From Schizophyllum amplum (lineage: Eukaryota > Basidiomycota > Agaricomycetes > Agaricales > Schizophyllaceae), in NCBI GenBank assembly GCA_007026445.1, contig VDMD01000004.1, forward strand, positions 1,364,001 to 1,428,000: a stretch of DNA of 64,000 bases, given 5' to 3'. A program made the position numbers and the translations under genes. Each line of letters begins with the position of its first letter. Within the stretch, counting starts at the first letter, position 1. Below, piece by piece: positions 40,046-51,278 of the stretch. The notes below the pieces were generated by a model, which was given only the letters and a program-made list of their open reading frames with translations, was not told the origin of the DNA and searched no databases.

Positions 40046-40118
40046 GGGGCCATAAACCGTAATAGGCGGTCGTGTATATCAATCGTATTAGGCGGTCGTG
40101 TAGCCGTATTAGATGTAG
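40034..40118. repeat. short imperfect tandem repeats of a CCGTATTAGGCGGTCGTGTA-like unit
   Basis: Four partial units begin at about 40036, 40057, 40083 and 40104, sharing CGTATTAG or CGTAATAG, with the two central ones also sharing GGCGGTCGTGTA. The array spans the 3' ends of the two convergent genes and includes both stop codons. Confidence 0.75.
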
Positions 40119-42230
40119 AAGGCCGTGTATGTTATAGAGGCCGCTATTACAGCCCATATAGATGCCCGTTGTATCCTTGCACCGTTGTCATCACTGTTCA
40201 CCGGATCCGCCGATGTTGTCTGGTTGTCCGCCTTGTCTACTGTGTCACCATCCGTGTTCATGAAGCTCGAGAAGGCGAGGGTATCCCCGTCCTGGTTGAG
40301 CGCTGCCACCTGGAAGTAGTCATAGCCTCCATCTGTGTAGGATATCACAGTCTCGAAGTCGTTCTTCGTCACGGTCGAAAGCTCGGTCGCGTCCTGAGGC
40401 GCATCGTTGGTAGAACCGAGGAGCTGCCAGCTCTGGACTCCGTCGCGCCGTTCCATGACGCGTACACAGTGATGTTGTCGCTTGTGCCAGACACAGCGAT
40501 CGTAGGTGAGGTGCGTGGGTGGCCCGTCCACTCGAAGCGGTACGCGCGATAGGACTGCACGTCGCCAACGCCGAAGCGGGCGGCCCAAAGCACGTTACCA
40601 TCCGAGTCGTATTCTTGGAAGAAGGGCTGATGGCCCCAGCTGAACGACGCGTAAGTATCATGAAGCGCAACGTCAACAGCGCCCTGCGTACCCAATGACG
40701 GCGTTGCCGTTGTCCAGTATCTGCAAGTTTCCTTGCGACACGGAGACGGTCTGGTTCCAGGGTAGCCACTCCTTCTCGAGGTCAGCTGTCATCTGTTCCG
40801 TGTCAATCTTGAGCAGCATGCCGCGAGCATATTCCGCATCGCTTTGCCAATCGCTGGCCGCATTATCGAACAGACTAAGACGTAGTCGTCAGACTGAATG
40901 AACCTCGCCGCGCTGAGAAGACACTTACGAGATAGTGTCGTCGCTCCTCCACCTGTTGTCGTGTTGCCAGGAGAAATCGGTATTGTCGCCCATCGTGAAG
41001 CTCGAGTTTTTACCACCGAGTCGCCACGTGATGTCGCCCGATGTATGGTCGATCTATAGTCATTGTGATAAGTCCCTTGTCAATTCACCATCCCAGAGAA
41101 AGCAGACACACATAGAACAGAGCATGACAGTGCCGCGAGGACACCAAATAATTGGCAGAGTTGTCCTTGTCGATGGCGTTGATGTGCTGCTCCTCGTCAG
41201 CCTGCTAAACAATTATGCACGAGACCTGCGACGTACGAAGTAATCCCAAGGGTTGTCCGTGCTGTCTCCCGTGGAGCCTGGGTCGGTATAGCAGTCATAT
41301 GGGTCGACGTGGTCAAGCGAGTTCCAGGTGAAGAGCACTTCGTCTGGGTAATTTAAATCAGAACATGCCGTTCTGGGCGAAACGTATGGATACCCACTGG
41401 ATTCGACGTCGATCTCTTGGAATACGCCCGATGCGATGTAACCGTCGCTTGGTCCGTTGTGCTCGCTGAGGTCGCGCTGAGAGACCACATACGCCGTCAT
41501 AGTGGCCGTATCACCGTCCCATATTTGCGCCTGCGAATATGGGTCAGATCCAAAATTTGAAGAAGGCGTACAGGCAGCAAATACTCACGTCATGAAAGTC
41601 GGCCAAGGCATCATTCGCTAGATCCTGGGTAGTGCTACAAACGGCATGAGCATGCGTATGGATTGTAGAGCAAAGTTGAACGTACAAATTCGCGACGACG
41701 TCATATGTGCTGTTGAGGAGCAGATAGTGACCAAAACCATAGCCTGCCGCACGGAATTCGCCTTGCCAGAGCAAGATGTGGTCCTCGTCGTGGTACTGCG
41801 TGACGATGAAGAGCATGGTTGATCCATACTCCGAGCCATCCCAGACGACGGTGCCGTTCTGGTCCAGAATGAGAGCACCGGCCTGTTCGACGTCCGTTCC
41901 TGTTGTATCAAAGGTAAGGGCAGCAATCGCCGGTAGATGAATATTGACATGCCTCGAGGTGCTATGAAGAGAAACCCGTCCGAGAGGTGTCCCTCGGTGG
42001 AGTCATTAGCTGCGAGCTGGAAATTCAGCTGTACACTGGGGAAGTGTCAGAGGGAGTTGCAAGGGCTCCGAGCAGAGTACGCACGGCTTGAAGTCTGTAC
42101 CGACGAAGGACTGCGTCGGACTGAGCCCTAGCGCGCCAGAATCATAGTCGGAGTTGCCGATGTAGGCCTGCTCAGCTGTTGCGAGAGGAACGAGCAGGAG
42201 TGCAGTGCTCAAAGCAAGGGGGAGGAGCAT
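40109..42230 (-). CDS. secreted arylsulfotransferase-like (ASST family) protein, probably membrane or GPI anchored
   Basis: Starts at ATG 42230 with signal peptide MLLPLALSTALLLVPLATAE. Exon joining gives LSDGFLFIAPRGTDVEQAGA, LILDQNGTVVWDGSEYGS, EVLFTWNSLDHVDPYDC, HINAIDKDNSANYLVSSRHC, ITWRLGGKNSSFTMG, FSWQHDNRWRSDDTISLFDN and GWGHQPFFQEYDSDGNVLW, the propeller pattern of fungal arylsulfotransferases, including the conserved SSRH and QHD His residues. One intron (41900-41952) uses a GC donor. Near 40438 the frame moves from SWNGATE to VQSWQLLGSTN, fitting one missing G. The hydrophobic end ASIWAVIAASITYTAFYI suggests a GPI signal or membrane anchor. Stop TAA at 40109-40111. Bacterial relatives transfer sulfate between phenols; the activity of fungal members is not established. 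Confidence 0.85.
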
Positions 42231-42679
42231 GGAGAGGGCGCGGAGCTTGACGCAGAATGCCCTGCCTTTTGTACCGACATATGGAATTCCAGGCCGAACT
42301 AACCAGCTCAAGGTGCTGCGGGACGGTCATTGCGGCGGTCATGACAGCTGGAGGTCGTGTGATAAAGGAGGCGAGGTGACGGATGGGCCTGGCGCTTGCC
42401 TGGCGTTCAGTGCGAAGCTGGACGGTTGGTCAGGCGGACCACGGAACAAGGACTTGAAGAAACAAAGTGTTTCGTATAGCCACAGCCACTCCAGAAACAA
42501 TGGCAGCCTTCTCGCGAGGCCAGCATAACGGCAGGAGCAAGGACGATCGTCGATGGGCGTCTAAAGGAATTGCCAAGCCTGGCTGCGGCATCTGCGGGTG
42601 CCTCTCGGATCTGCGGTCCGACGCTGGACTGCTCGCCCATTGTTTTTCTCGATCACGCACAATCGTCATCCGTTGTACG
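42231..42679. promoter_or_regulatory. divergent intergenic region, ASST-like / TRM6
   Basis: 449 bp between opposite start codons. Open frames cross it on both strands but lack motifs. A plus-strand frame running into TRM6 from 42467 has no homology-like content, so TRM6 is started at 42680. Confidence 0.45.
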
Positions 42680-44600
42680 ATGCTGCAGACGCGCGACTCG
42701 ACGATCCAGTCCGGCAACACGGTCCTGCTCAGAGTCCCCAGTGGCGACGTCCGCGGGATTAAGATTGAGAAAAACACGTACGGAAACGGCGCCAGAGGTG
42801 TTGCACGACCTCATACTTCCCCCAGGACCGTGTCTCTTGGCCGCTTCGGGTCATTCCATGCAAATGAGCTGCTGGACGAGCCATATGGCCTGACATACGA
42901 GATAGCGGACAAGAAGTTGACTGTCATACCTCCAAAGAGCCATGAGGAGATCGGTGCGTCCCGTATCCATCGCGCGAACGAGAGACACTGATTGCGCGCC
43001 ACAGAGGATACCGATGCGACGAACGAACTCATCAATGACGGCCAATTTGTCCAGCCGCTCACCGTACAAGAAATTCAAGCCTTGAAACAGTCTGGCGTGC
43101 ATGCAGCTGTGCGCTTCCTTCCCCTCCCTCCTTCACTTCACCAACTCATGTACCACACACAGGAAATCATCAAGAAACAAATCGAGCAGCACGCTAACTA
43201 TGCGCTGAAAACTGAGTACTCCAAAGAGAAGTACAAGAAGCGCAAGGAGGCCAAGTGAGTCGCGCCCCGCTCGTCCTCGCGCCGTCGGATGACCATTCCA
43301 GGTATCTGAAGGCGTTCACCACCGTCGAGCCGACGCTCTTCAATGTCTGCAACTACTGGTTCAACAAGGACAACAACCGCATCCGTGACATGCGCCCCGA
43401 CGCGCTCGCACAGGTCCTCACGCACGCGAATGTCCGGCCAGGCGGGCGCTATATCGCCGTCGACGACGCGTCGGGCATGCTCGTCGCAGGCATTCTGGAG
43501 CGGATGGGTAGTGCGTGTACTGCTCCTGATGCCGTGCAGTTGATAACCATCGCAACCACAGGCGAAGGCCGTCTGATCACCATATGCGACGTCGACTCCC
43601 CACCCGCCTACCCCGTCATCAACAACATGAACTTCACTCCGGGAGCAACCGCCGTTTTGGCATCACTCAATTGGGCTTCTGCAGACGAGGATTATGCGCC
43701 ACGTGCGTACTTATAGGCTCTGGCTCGCAAACAGTATGCTCATCCCTCACAGTGATTGCGTCCACAGAAGGGGACGATGACACAGACGGCCGTTCAGATC
43801 GACAGATGGCACGTCTGGGAAAGCGTAAGGCGACCGCCGAGGGCTTGCTCAACCTTCGGGACGAACTTTTTGCAGGAGAATTCGATGCGTCAGTTATATC
43901 TCTTCTGTTCAGAACTATTGTGGCTCACCCAGAGGCAGCCTCATCGTCGCTAGCGCCTACGAGCCATATTCCATCCTGGAAAAGCTATACCCTTACCTAG
44001 CAGGCTCATCCCCCATCGTATTCCACCATCCAAATCACCAGGTGCGCACCTATACACTCCCGATATCCTCTTTACTCACCCCAAATCGCACAGCCCATTG
44101 TCAACCTCTCCGCCCGCATCCGCGGCCAACCCGGCTACCTCGCGCCCACCGTCGTTGAGCCCTGGCTCCGACAATACCAGGTTCTCCCCGGGCGCACGCA
44201 CCCGACCATGAACACCTCGGGCACCGGCGGCTACATTTTCCACTCGATGAAGGTGTACGATGACCCGAGCGCGTCTGCCGCGGTTGTGCTAAGGCAACGC
44301 AAGGTAAAGAGGGCGAAGGTGGAGGGCGAGCCTGAGCGGCCACGCGTGGGCGTTTACAAGGACGACCCGGCCGCATCGGCGTCTCCAGCTCCTCCCGCGT
44401 TGGCGGCTTCAGAGCCACCAGCCCCAAGCATCCTTGCTGAGCAACCCGTGGAGTCAACCTCGTCCTTGGGGGCGCCCTCCGCATCGACATTAGCACCGAC
44501 TTCCCAATCTACTCGGCCCGAACGACATCCCGACGCAACGGAAGTCGTCGATGCGGTCATGGCGGATAGCACAGGCGCAGGACCCAGTACAGCGTTATAG
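42680..44600 (+). CDS. TRM6: tRNA (adenine-58-N1)-methyltransferase non-catalytic subunit
   Basis: Partner of TRM61 in the nuclear enzyme that makes m1A58 in tRNA, including initiator tRNA-Met. Start MLQTRDSTIQSGNTVLLRVP at 42680, then GRFGSFHANELLDEPYGLTY, LTVQEIQALKQSGVHA, EYSKEKYKKRKEAKYLKAF and NVCNYWFNKDNNRIRDMRPD. The Rossmann-like half follows: LTHANVRPGGRYIAVDDASG, EGRLITICDVDSPP and SLIVASAYEPYSILEKLYPY, with LAGSSPIVFHHPNHQ. These match TRM6/GCD10. The usual SAM-binding Gly pattern is degraded, as expected for this subunit. The C-terminal TMNTSGTGGYIFHSMKVY is the family's closing block, followed by an Ala/Ser/Pro-rich tail. An intron with a GTCAGT donor at 43886-43930 is needed. 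No frame break. Stop TAG 44598-44600. Confidence 0.95.
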
Positions 44601-44719
44601 CACCCTTTCCATTGTATATACTACTGGCAAACGTGGCAGGTATGTATACTACTATTCCTGAGCAAGACAGACAGACATTACAGTCGTGATGAGGTTCAAT
44701 AAATATGATCGGGCAGTGG

Positions 44720-47700
44720 CTACGACGTCTGCCGCTCGCCCTGCGCTTCCGGGAAGAGCGCTGCGAACACCTCGTCGACGACGGTGTACACAATATGCTG
44801 GTTCAATCGGCGGTTCTGCAAAACAGCGAATATGCGGCGCGCCCCTCGTCGGGCGTTCGAGCGGCCGATCATGTTGGCTGCGAAATCTGGGTGTGGAGGT
44901 CAGTTGATCGCTTTCAAACCCGATGCGCACACGACATACCCGGGACGACAGAGGATAGTTTCCTGTTGGCCTCGTCGCGGGTGTGCGCCTTCTCTTCCGA
45001 CGAGCGTGGTGCCGATGGTGGCTTGAGCTTACCACCTGGCCACAGGCCGTCGCGGAAGATACGAATGTAGGACATGACCCGGCTTTCCTCCAGCAAGCCC
45101 TTCACGATATCCCGCGTCTTCCTACAAAACACAAAAGGTCGCTTCAATCAGCACAGCCATAAGCCACAAAACAGAACGCAACGCACCGCTCAACCGTCCC
45201 GCCCAGCACCTGCTGCAAGATAATCACAATCGCCTGCCTCCGCAGCCAATTCACGTTGTTCTCCCTCTTCAACTCAAACACCGCCAGAATTAAATCACAA
45301 ATCGGCGCCGCAAACGCCGCCGTCCCCGCCTCGCCCTCCGCCCCGTCAGCTGCAGCAGCGCCGCATCCGTCCGACCCGAGGCGCGCAACGCGCGCGCGAC
45401 CGCCTCCTCATCCGTCATCCCCGTGCCCGCAAGGCCGGCGAACTCGGCCGCTTGACGCGTGAGGCGCTGGATCAGGACGTCGAGCATAGAGGGGCCGAAG
45501 ATCATGTCGTCGATGCTGGTGGCGACCGAGCGGTACACGTTGCGCACGAGGTCGGAGCCGGAGAACTTGTCCTTGCCGGCGGGGGTGGGGACTGGCGGGG
45601 CGGAGGCGACGAAGGGGGAGTCGCGGGAGAGGAAGGTGCGCAGCTCGTCGCCTTCGCAAACGGGTGGGATGGCGATGAGGCCCTGGAGGGTGAGATGAGA
45701 AGGTCTTATCGATCATGAAGGGCAAAGCACTGACCTGGAGATACTTCTCGAGCGCCGCACGTCTCGTATCGAGGAAATTCGTCGACAGGGCCGTGACCAG
45801 CCGCTTGCCCGGGAAATCCAAGACCTTCGTCTGCGGATACTTCTCGCGCACCTTATTATGCATACTCAAGAACTCATTGTATCGCCTCGCCACCACCCAG
45901 CCCGACGCGAACGTCCCATCCAGCGCCAGCTGCTGTACCTCAATCAAGAACCGCACCACCGACTTCCCGTCCTCCTCGCCCACCGTCTGATTCACGATCG
46001 TCACCTTCGTGCGCCCCGCGAACAGCCGATTCGCGCTCTCCTGCTGCTCGTACTGCTGCTTCTTGAACCGCAGCTCCGCCAACTCGCGGTTCACCGTCAT
46101 CTTCGACTGCGTGAGGATGCGCAGCTCGCGCGTGTCGCCCGTGAGCTCGGCTTTCTTGACGAAGGCGTCAAGCATCGTGTCCTGCGCCTCGAGCTTTGAC
46201 ATGTGGTTCGAGAGGCGCGCGATTTCGTAGGAGAGCTGCAGGTCGCCCGGGCCGACGTGGACGACGGGGGAGGGTTCGCCCTCGCCTTCGCCCTCCTCGT
46301 TCTTGGGCTCTAGATCTTCTGGCTCGTCCACGACATCGTCCTCGAAGAGCACGCGTTGCTTGCGCGCACGAGCGGGATGAGAACTGGCAGTGTACAGCGC
46401 CTCGTGATCCGGCGTGACGTCCTCGTTGCTGGAAACCTTCTCCATAGGCTCCTGTTGCTCGAATGCAAGAATATCCGTCAGCGCAGCCTGTATGGCGTCC
46501 ATCCGCTCCTCCTCGCCGCGCTGCTCCTCGTCCTCGGGGTCGTCGAAAAGCGGCGCTCTGGAAGAACCAGTCTCCGGCGTCCCCAGCAGATCGTCCATGA
46601 CAGGCGTGTTCTTTCGTGCCGCACGCATCGACATCGCCGACTGGCTCGAGTTCGAGCGCACCATCGGGGGCGCCACGACCGGCGGGACGGGCGTCGATTC
46701 GGACCTGGGAAGCGTCGCCGCGGACCGCGTGCGCTTTACCTGCGTTGGGAGCGGCGCCGAAACGAGTCGCTCAGGATGCTTATCCCTCACAGGCGTCGCG
46801 TCGATCTTCTTCGAGCCCTGGTCCATATCCGTCGTCGCCCGAAACCACAACTCCGACCTTTCGAAATCCTCAAAGTCCTGCTCCATATCCGTCTCCACCT
46901 GCCTCTGCGCCAGCATCACGCTGCGCCGCACACGGCGCTGGCTCTTCGCCGACGGCACTCCGTCGTTCCTCGCGAACTCGCGGATATCGTCGACGTACTT
47001 CCTCGATATCGAGATCAGGGCAGGGTGCGGGGCAGGGCCGGAGAAGTACAGGTCGTGGATCATGGTGATGTCTTCCTTGACGGTTTGGGAGGAGCCGGCG
47101 TCCTGAAGGGTTCATCGTCGTCTTCGGAGCCGGAGTCGATGTCTTCCAATGGGTTCTTGAAGCTTTCGACTGTGAGCCAGAATTGGACTAGGAGAGAACG
47201 TTGGCGTCGATCCATGAACTCCATGAAGTACGACAGAGAATTCGGGTTTCGGAGGATGTCGCGCAAGGTGATACCAGATTTGGGGCCAGCCTCTTGGTAC
47301 GAGGGTACTTTCTTCCATATTCCTTAGTACGGTTCATAACGCCCACACATGCACTCACGGAATCATCTTTCCCGCCGAGTACGACAATGCGCTGCTCGAC
47401 CTTGCGTTTGGCGGTGTAAAGCCGATCCAGAAAGGCAACGACGTCTTCAGTCTTCTGTCCGTCGATCCAGTCGTCCTTCTCGTGATTAGCTGCATGAGAT
47501 CAGACGAGTGAAAGCAACCTTGGAAGAGCGTACCTAGCAGCATCCTTGTCCGCCGAATCTCGCCCAGAATGTCGTTCTTCAGCCGACGAGCGTCCAGTAG
47601 CGATGAGCATCGGTTAATGCTCCGCAGGAATGATTCGAAGTGGCGAGGGTCGGTGTGTATCGTGATAACCTCTGTCGGCACGATGCTCTGCACCTCTTCG

Positions 47701-48778
47701 GAAGGCTGGGCAGCACGACGCGGGGATTGGGCCTCCAGGACATTCCGGACCTTGTTCACGAGACGCCTGACTATCGTTCAGTGATGGATCGGCGTGTGCT
47801 AGCCCTGAAGCGCACTGTTGCTGAATCACGGCTCCGGCCTAAAGACAGAGTGAGCATCCGCAGAACATAGTAGTTCGATTCACGCACCACTTGGTCAATC
47901 GTGCGGTTCCAAAAGTCGGGATCCGAGAGCATCTCCATGACGGGATGGAGCACAGAACAGGAAACGATCTCTCGGACGACAAGGGCAAGAGCATGGCTTT
48001 CGGCCTCGGTTTCTGGGAGTATAAAGGGAAGTGCGCGCTCGACGAGAACTCTGAGATGGTTCTCCTCCGTCTGCTTGGTGTAACCGGTGGAGAGATTACT
48101 GATGGCGGGATGGAGCGTGCCCTGTCCTTCACTCCCATAGCGTCCCGCCAGCATCAGGTCCAGCTCCTCGGACTGCGTGAGCTTGCGCTCGAGGCCAGCG
48201 CCACGGAGGGCGACTTCCGACTGCCTGAAATGCTCGATATGCGTGGTGATCTTTGGAAGAATGCGCTTGATGATGAGCGCAGCAAGGTCGATTTGGGAGG
48301 CTCTGGCGAGGAGCGTCTCTAGCGAGTCGTGGACGATGCTGGCAACGGCGGCGGGGAAGGCGGGGGAGGATGAGATGCCCTGGTACCACTGGTCGACAAA
48401 GTCCCTGAGAATGAAGCCGATGAGCTCGTTGATGGCAGCAGAGACCTCGGGGGAGTCGGGTATGAGGGGCGGCAGTGTCTGCGGGCTGCTCTGGGACCAT
48501 TGGGAGCGCGTGAGAACCGCCTGCCAGGCTGCGGGGGTGGAGAACGTGAAGGGGCGCGCTGCGAGGCGGAGGGTGTTGCGCGAATGGCGGCGCTTGGCAT
48601 CGAGGGCGTGACCAAAGTAGATGGCGGCACCGACACAGGCGAGCGCGCCGGCCAACAGAGTGAGGGGGGCAAGCGCGACGAGCGTCACGGGATTCCAGAC
48701 GAGGCGGAACGAGTGCGGGACCACAACAAGCGCAATCCCAATGACGAGCACATTCTGCCACACACCGACACCGCGCAT
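44720..48778 (-). CDS. MDM1/SNX13-type sorting nexin (TM-PXA-RGS-PX-Nexin C)
   Basis: Start MRGVGVWQNVLVIGIALVVV at 48778, with two N-terminal membrane helices (second LVALAPLTLLAGALACVG). The PXA domain follows (EVSAAINELIGFILRDFVDQ, HPVMEMLSDPDFWNRTIDQ), then an RGS-like domain (ITLRDILRNPNSLSYFMEF, LLVQFWLTVESFKNPLED), a long Ser/Glu-rich linker with coiled coil, a PX domain (DGTFASGWVVARRYNEFLSM, KVLDFPGKRLVTALSTNFLD) and Nexin C (FELKRENNWLRRQAIVIIL, VVDEVFAALFPEAQGERQ). Family role: tethers the ER to vacuole/lysosome or lipid droplets. Near 45350 the frame shifts within Nexin C (TDAALLQ to ADGAEGEAG), consistent with one missing G. Stop TAG 44720. About 1,150 residues. Confidence 0.93.
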
Positions 48779-48916
48779 CCCAGCGACGACGGGGTCAAGG
48801 TGCGGCACACCGGTCCGCCACCCGACCCGACGCCCGACGGACGCCGTTGCCGCGGCCGCCGCGTTGCGCGCTTCGCTTCGGGCCAGCTGTCCGAACACGG
48901 CGCCCTGCTCTTCACC
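48779..48916. promoter_or_regulatory. 138-bp divergent promoter, sorting nexin / mitochondrial carrier
   Basis: The start codons at 48778 (minus) and 48917 (plus) leave only 138 bp, GC rich, for both promoters and leaders. No TATA box. The two products act at ER contact sites and mitochondria, so co-regulation is possible but unproven. Confidence 0.6.
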
Positions 48917-50508
48917 ATGTCCTTTCCCGCCAAGCCCCGCCCCCTCACAACCGCAGAGAGCTTTGCGTGCGGTGGGATCGCCGCCTGCGTTGCGGTAAGC
49001 GCCCACCCTGTCGCGCGCCCACATGCTTGATCATAAGCATCTACTAGGTCACCATTTCCAACCCCGCCGAAGTCGCCAAGACGCGTGCGTCCGACCCCCT
49101 CTATCTGTCTTGACTTTGACACCCATGCCTCGCCAGGTCTTCAGCTGCAAGGCGAACTCGGCGCCTCCCAACGCGTGTACAGCAGCGTGTTCGACGTCTT
49201 CAGCAAGACTTGGCGGAACGAGGGCATCCGTGGCTTGCAGCGAGGACTCGGTCCCGCAGTGCGTATCTTCAAGTCCCTCGAGCGATCTATTACTTACACT
49301 CCCTTCTAGTATGTCTACCAAGTAAGCCTGACCTTCTACTATGCTTCCCTTAGTTGATCCAATCCCGCGTTAGATATTGCTAAACGGCTCGCGTCTTGGT
49401 ACGCAACTTACATCCCAATCCCCTCTGTCCCCCCTACTGATGCATTTGCTCAGGCTTCTACGAGCCCTTCAGACATGGCCTGAACAACTTATTTGGCCGC
49501 GATGCACTAGAGCAGATCCCCTTAACATCAGTCATCGCTGGCGCGTCTAGTGGTGCCGTAGGCGGTGCGTCCCATCCACTCACTCGCTCCCCCTTGCTTC
49601 ATACGTGTTCCAGCTTCCCTGGGTAACTCGCTGTACCTCGTCAAGGCACGCATGCAGGTCCGTCACTCGCTCCTACCCAGGCCGCACGCTACCGCCGCTG
49701 ACACCGCACTCCGCAGGCCTACTCCCCCGCCCTCCCCGTCGGCACCCAACATCACTACAAAAACTCATTCGACGCCTTGTCCACCATCGTGCGCAAGGAC
49801 GGCTTCCGCGGCCTCGTGCGCGGCATCGACGCCGCCATCCTCCGCACGTCCATGGGCTCGTCCGTGCAGCTGCCGAGCTACAACTTTACGAAGACGCAGC
49901 TGGTGCAGAATGGCGTGCTGCCAGCGGACAGCACGTGGACCTTCCTTGCCAGCAGTACGGTGTCGGGTATTTGTGTGGTACGTGCCCTGTGCAGAGTCTG
50001 GGAGGATGAGGACTCAGCTAACTCGCCTGCAGTGCATTGTGATGCAGCCGGCAGATACTGTAGGTTTTTTGTCTCTGGGGCGCGGTAGAGGCTCATTCGT
50101 TTCGCAGGCTCTCACGCGCGTGTACAACCAACCTACCATCAAAACGCCCGACGGTAGATCAGTGGGAGCATTATATAGAAACCCCATCGACTGCCTCTGG
50201 AAAACATTCAAGGCGGAAGGATTTAGAGGATGGTACAAAGGTACGCGTGCCACTATGTACACGCTCGCATACTAAACCTACTCACCCACAGGATCCACCG
50301 CGCACTTCTTCCGCATAGCGCCTCACACGTACGTCGCAGTCCGTTTGTCCCCGTGTCTCTTTTCGCGCCATCCTCATGTCCACGCACGTCGCTGACCCTT
50401 GAGCGCACCTGTCTCTCCCATGCTAACGGATAACTCAGGATCGTTACTCTTACCGCGAACGACATCATCCTGGGATTGTACAAGAAGACCATTCATAACG
50501 AATCATAG
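48917..50508 (+). CDS. mitochondrial carrier (SLC25) of the OAC1 / SLC25A34-35 type
   Basis: Inner-membrane carrier with three repeats. Start MSFPAKPRPLTTAESFACGG at 48917. Repeat 1 signature is NPAEVAKTRLQLQGE (PxExxK). Repeat 2 has a degenerate signature, GNSLYLVKARMQA, with the Pro lost. Repeat 3 reads MQPADTALTRVYNQP, the form seen in oxaloacetate/sulfate carriers, hence OAC1-like. Other landmarks: GIRGLQRGLGPAYVYQILLN, GFRGLVRGIDAAILRTSMGS, GFRGWYKGSTAHFFRIAPHT. At least eight introns; one exon is only 12 nt (49310-49321, YVYQ). Stop TAG 50506-50508; about 315 residues, normal for SLC25. Substrate (oxaloacetate, malonate, sulfate) is inferred from the third signature only. Confidence 0.92.
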
Positions 50509-50717
50509 ACGTCCTTCTGTGTCGATAGCGCGCTATCTAAATTATTGCGCAAACGGGGTTGTGTATGCATGGACAGAAGGTCGACTCCATGCATGGAAGA
50601 TTGACTGCTTGAGAAGAAGACGTCGACGGCATCCAAAGCTCAAGTTGGAGGAAGACAAGGAAGTCGCCCAGTAGTTACGGCAGCGCTCCTGGTAAAGCGT
50701 TTTCTTATTGCTTATAT

Positions 50718-50802
50718 GGACCCTTGGCGCAGTGGTAGCGCGTATGATTCCAGCTTCTGCGGAACATCCATAAGGTCGTCCGTTCGATCCGGGCAGGGTT
50801 CA
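50718..50802 (+). tRNA. tRNA-Trp (anticodon CCA) with a short intron, copy 2
   Basis: Same 85-base gene as at 26568, identical except for one base (C to T) inside the predicted intron (CTTCTGCGGAACA here). All arms match copy 1: acceptor GGACCCT/AGGGTTC, T arm GTCCG/CGGGC. A run of five T follows at 50805-50809. Flanking sequence beyond a few bases differs, so this is a dispersed copy, not a recent tandem or segmental duplication. Confidence 0.88.
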
Positions 50803-51278
50803 GCTTTTTGGCCTGCTACGTGCGGTTGACACGATTTTTGCAAGCGGGGCGTATGCACCTGTATTTTTCTGGGGAATATTTTTGACTTCTTATCTTGTGC
50901 AGCCACTCTTATTGGACCTCTGATCGGGAACACCACACTGCAGTTCATCCAATCCCCCCGACTTTTATTGCACGACAGAACCAGTACGGTCGTCTAGCCC
51001 TTCACTTTAGGAGATTCCTTCCTTCACCACCGCCTTGAGCAGCACAATTATCACAGGCTCTCCTCCTGGATTTACGGAAGGCGGCGATCTTTGCTGAGAC
51101 GACGCAGGAACCCTTGATTCCGTCTGTAAGTGCATGCACCGTAAGCCCATCGAGTTCGATGCTAAGGACGCCCATATACGCACCGATCTCCAGCGAGGCA
51201 ACTTTGCACGAGGGGCCTGACGTGCCCTGGCATGCGCAAGCAACGCACATATGTGCTCCGACAACCAAAGAGGTGCCC
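50803..51278. other. intergenic, no gene recognised
   Basis: 476 bp holding the tRNA terminator and then the region after the LTO1 stop. One minus-strand frame continues open from LTO1 down to 51002, but in a frame different from the conserved LTO1 C-terminus, so I do not call it. Confidence 0.45.

Noticed and set aside
40034..40118. Possible CRISPR-like or satellite array
   Set aside because: Only four uneven units without regular spacers in a eukaryotic genome; a simple local repeat.
40640..40691. Apparent frameshift in the ASST-like gene after NGNAVIG
   Set aside because: A 52-nt intron with GTACGC donor and TTCAG acceptor joins VIG to WGHQPFFQEYDSDG in frame, matching the family pattern.
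51002..51278. Open frame extending LTO1 to 51002
   Set aside because: It is out of frame with the conserved RSRYKALC block, and the family end (GVEISF) occurs at 51279.
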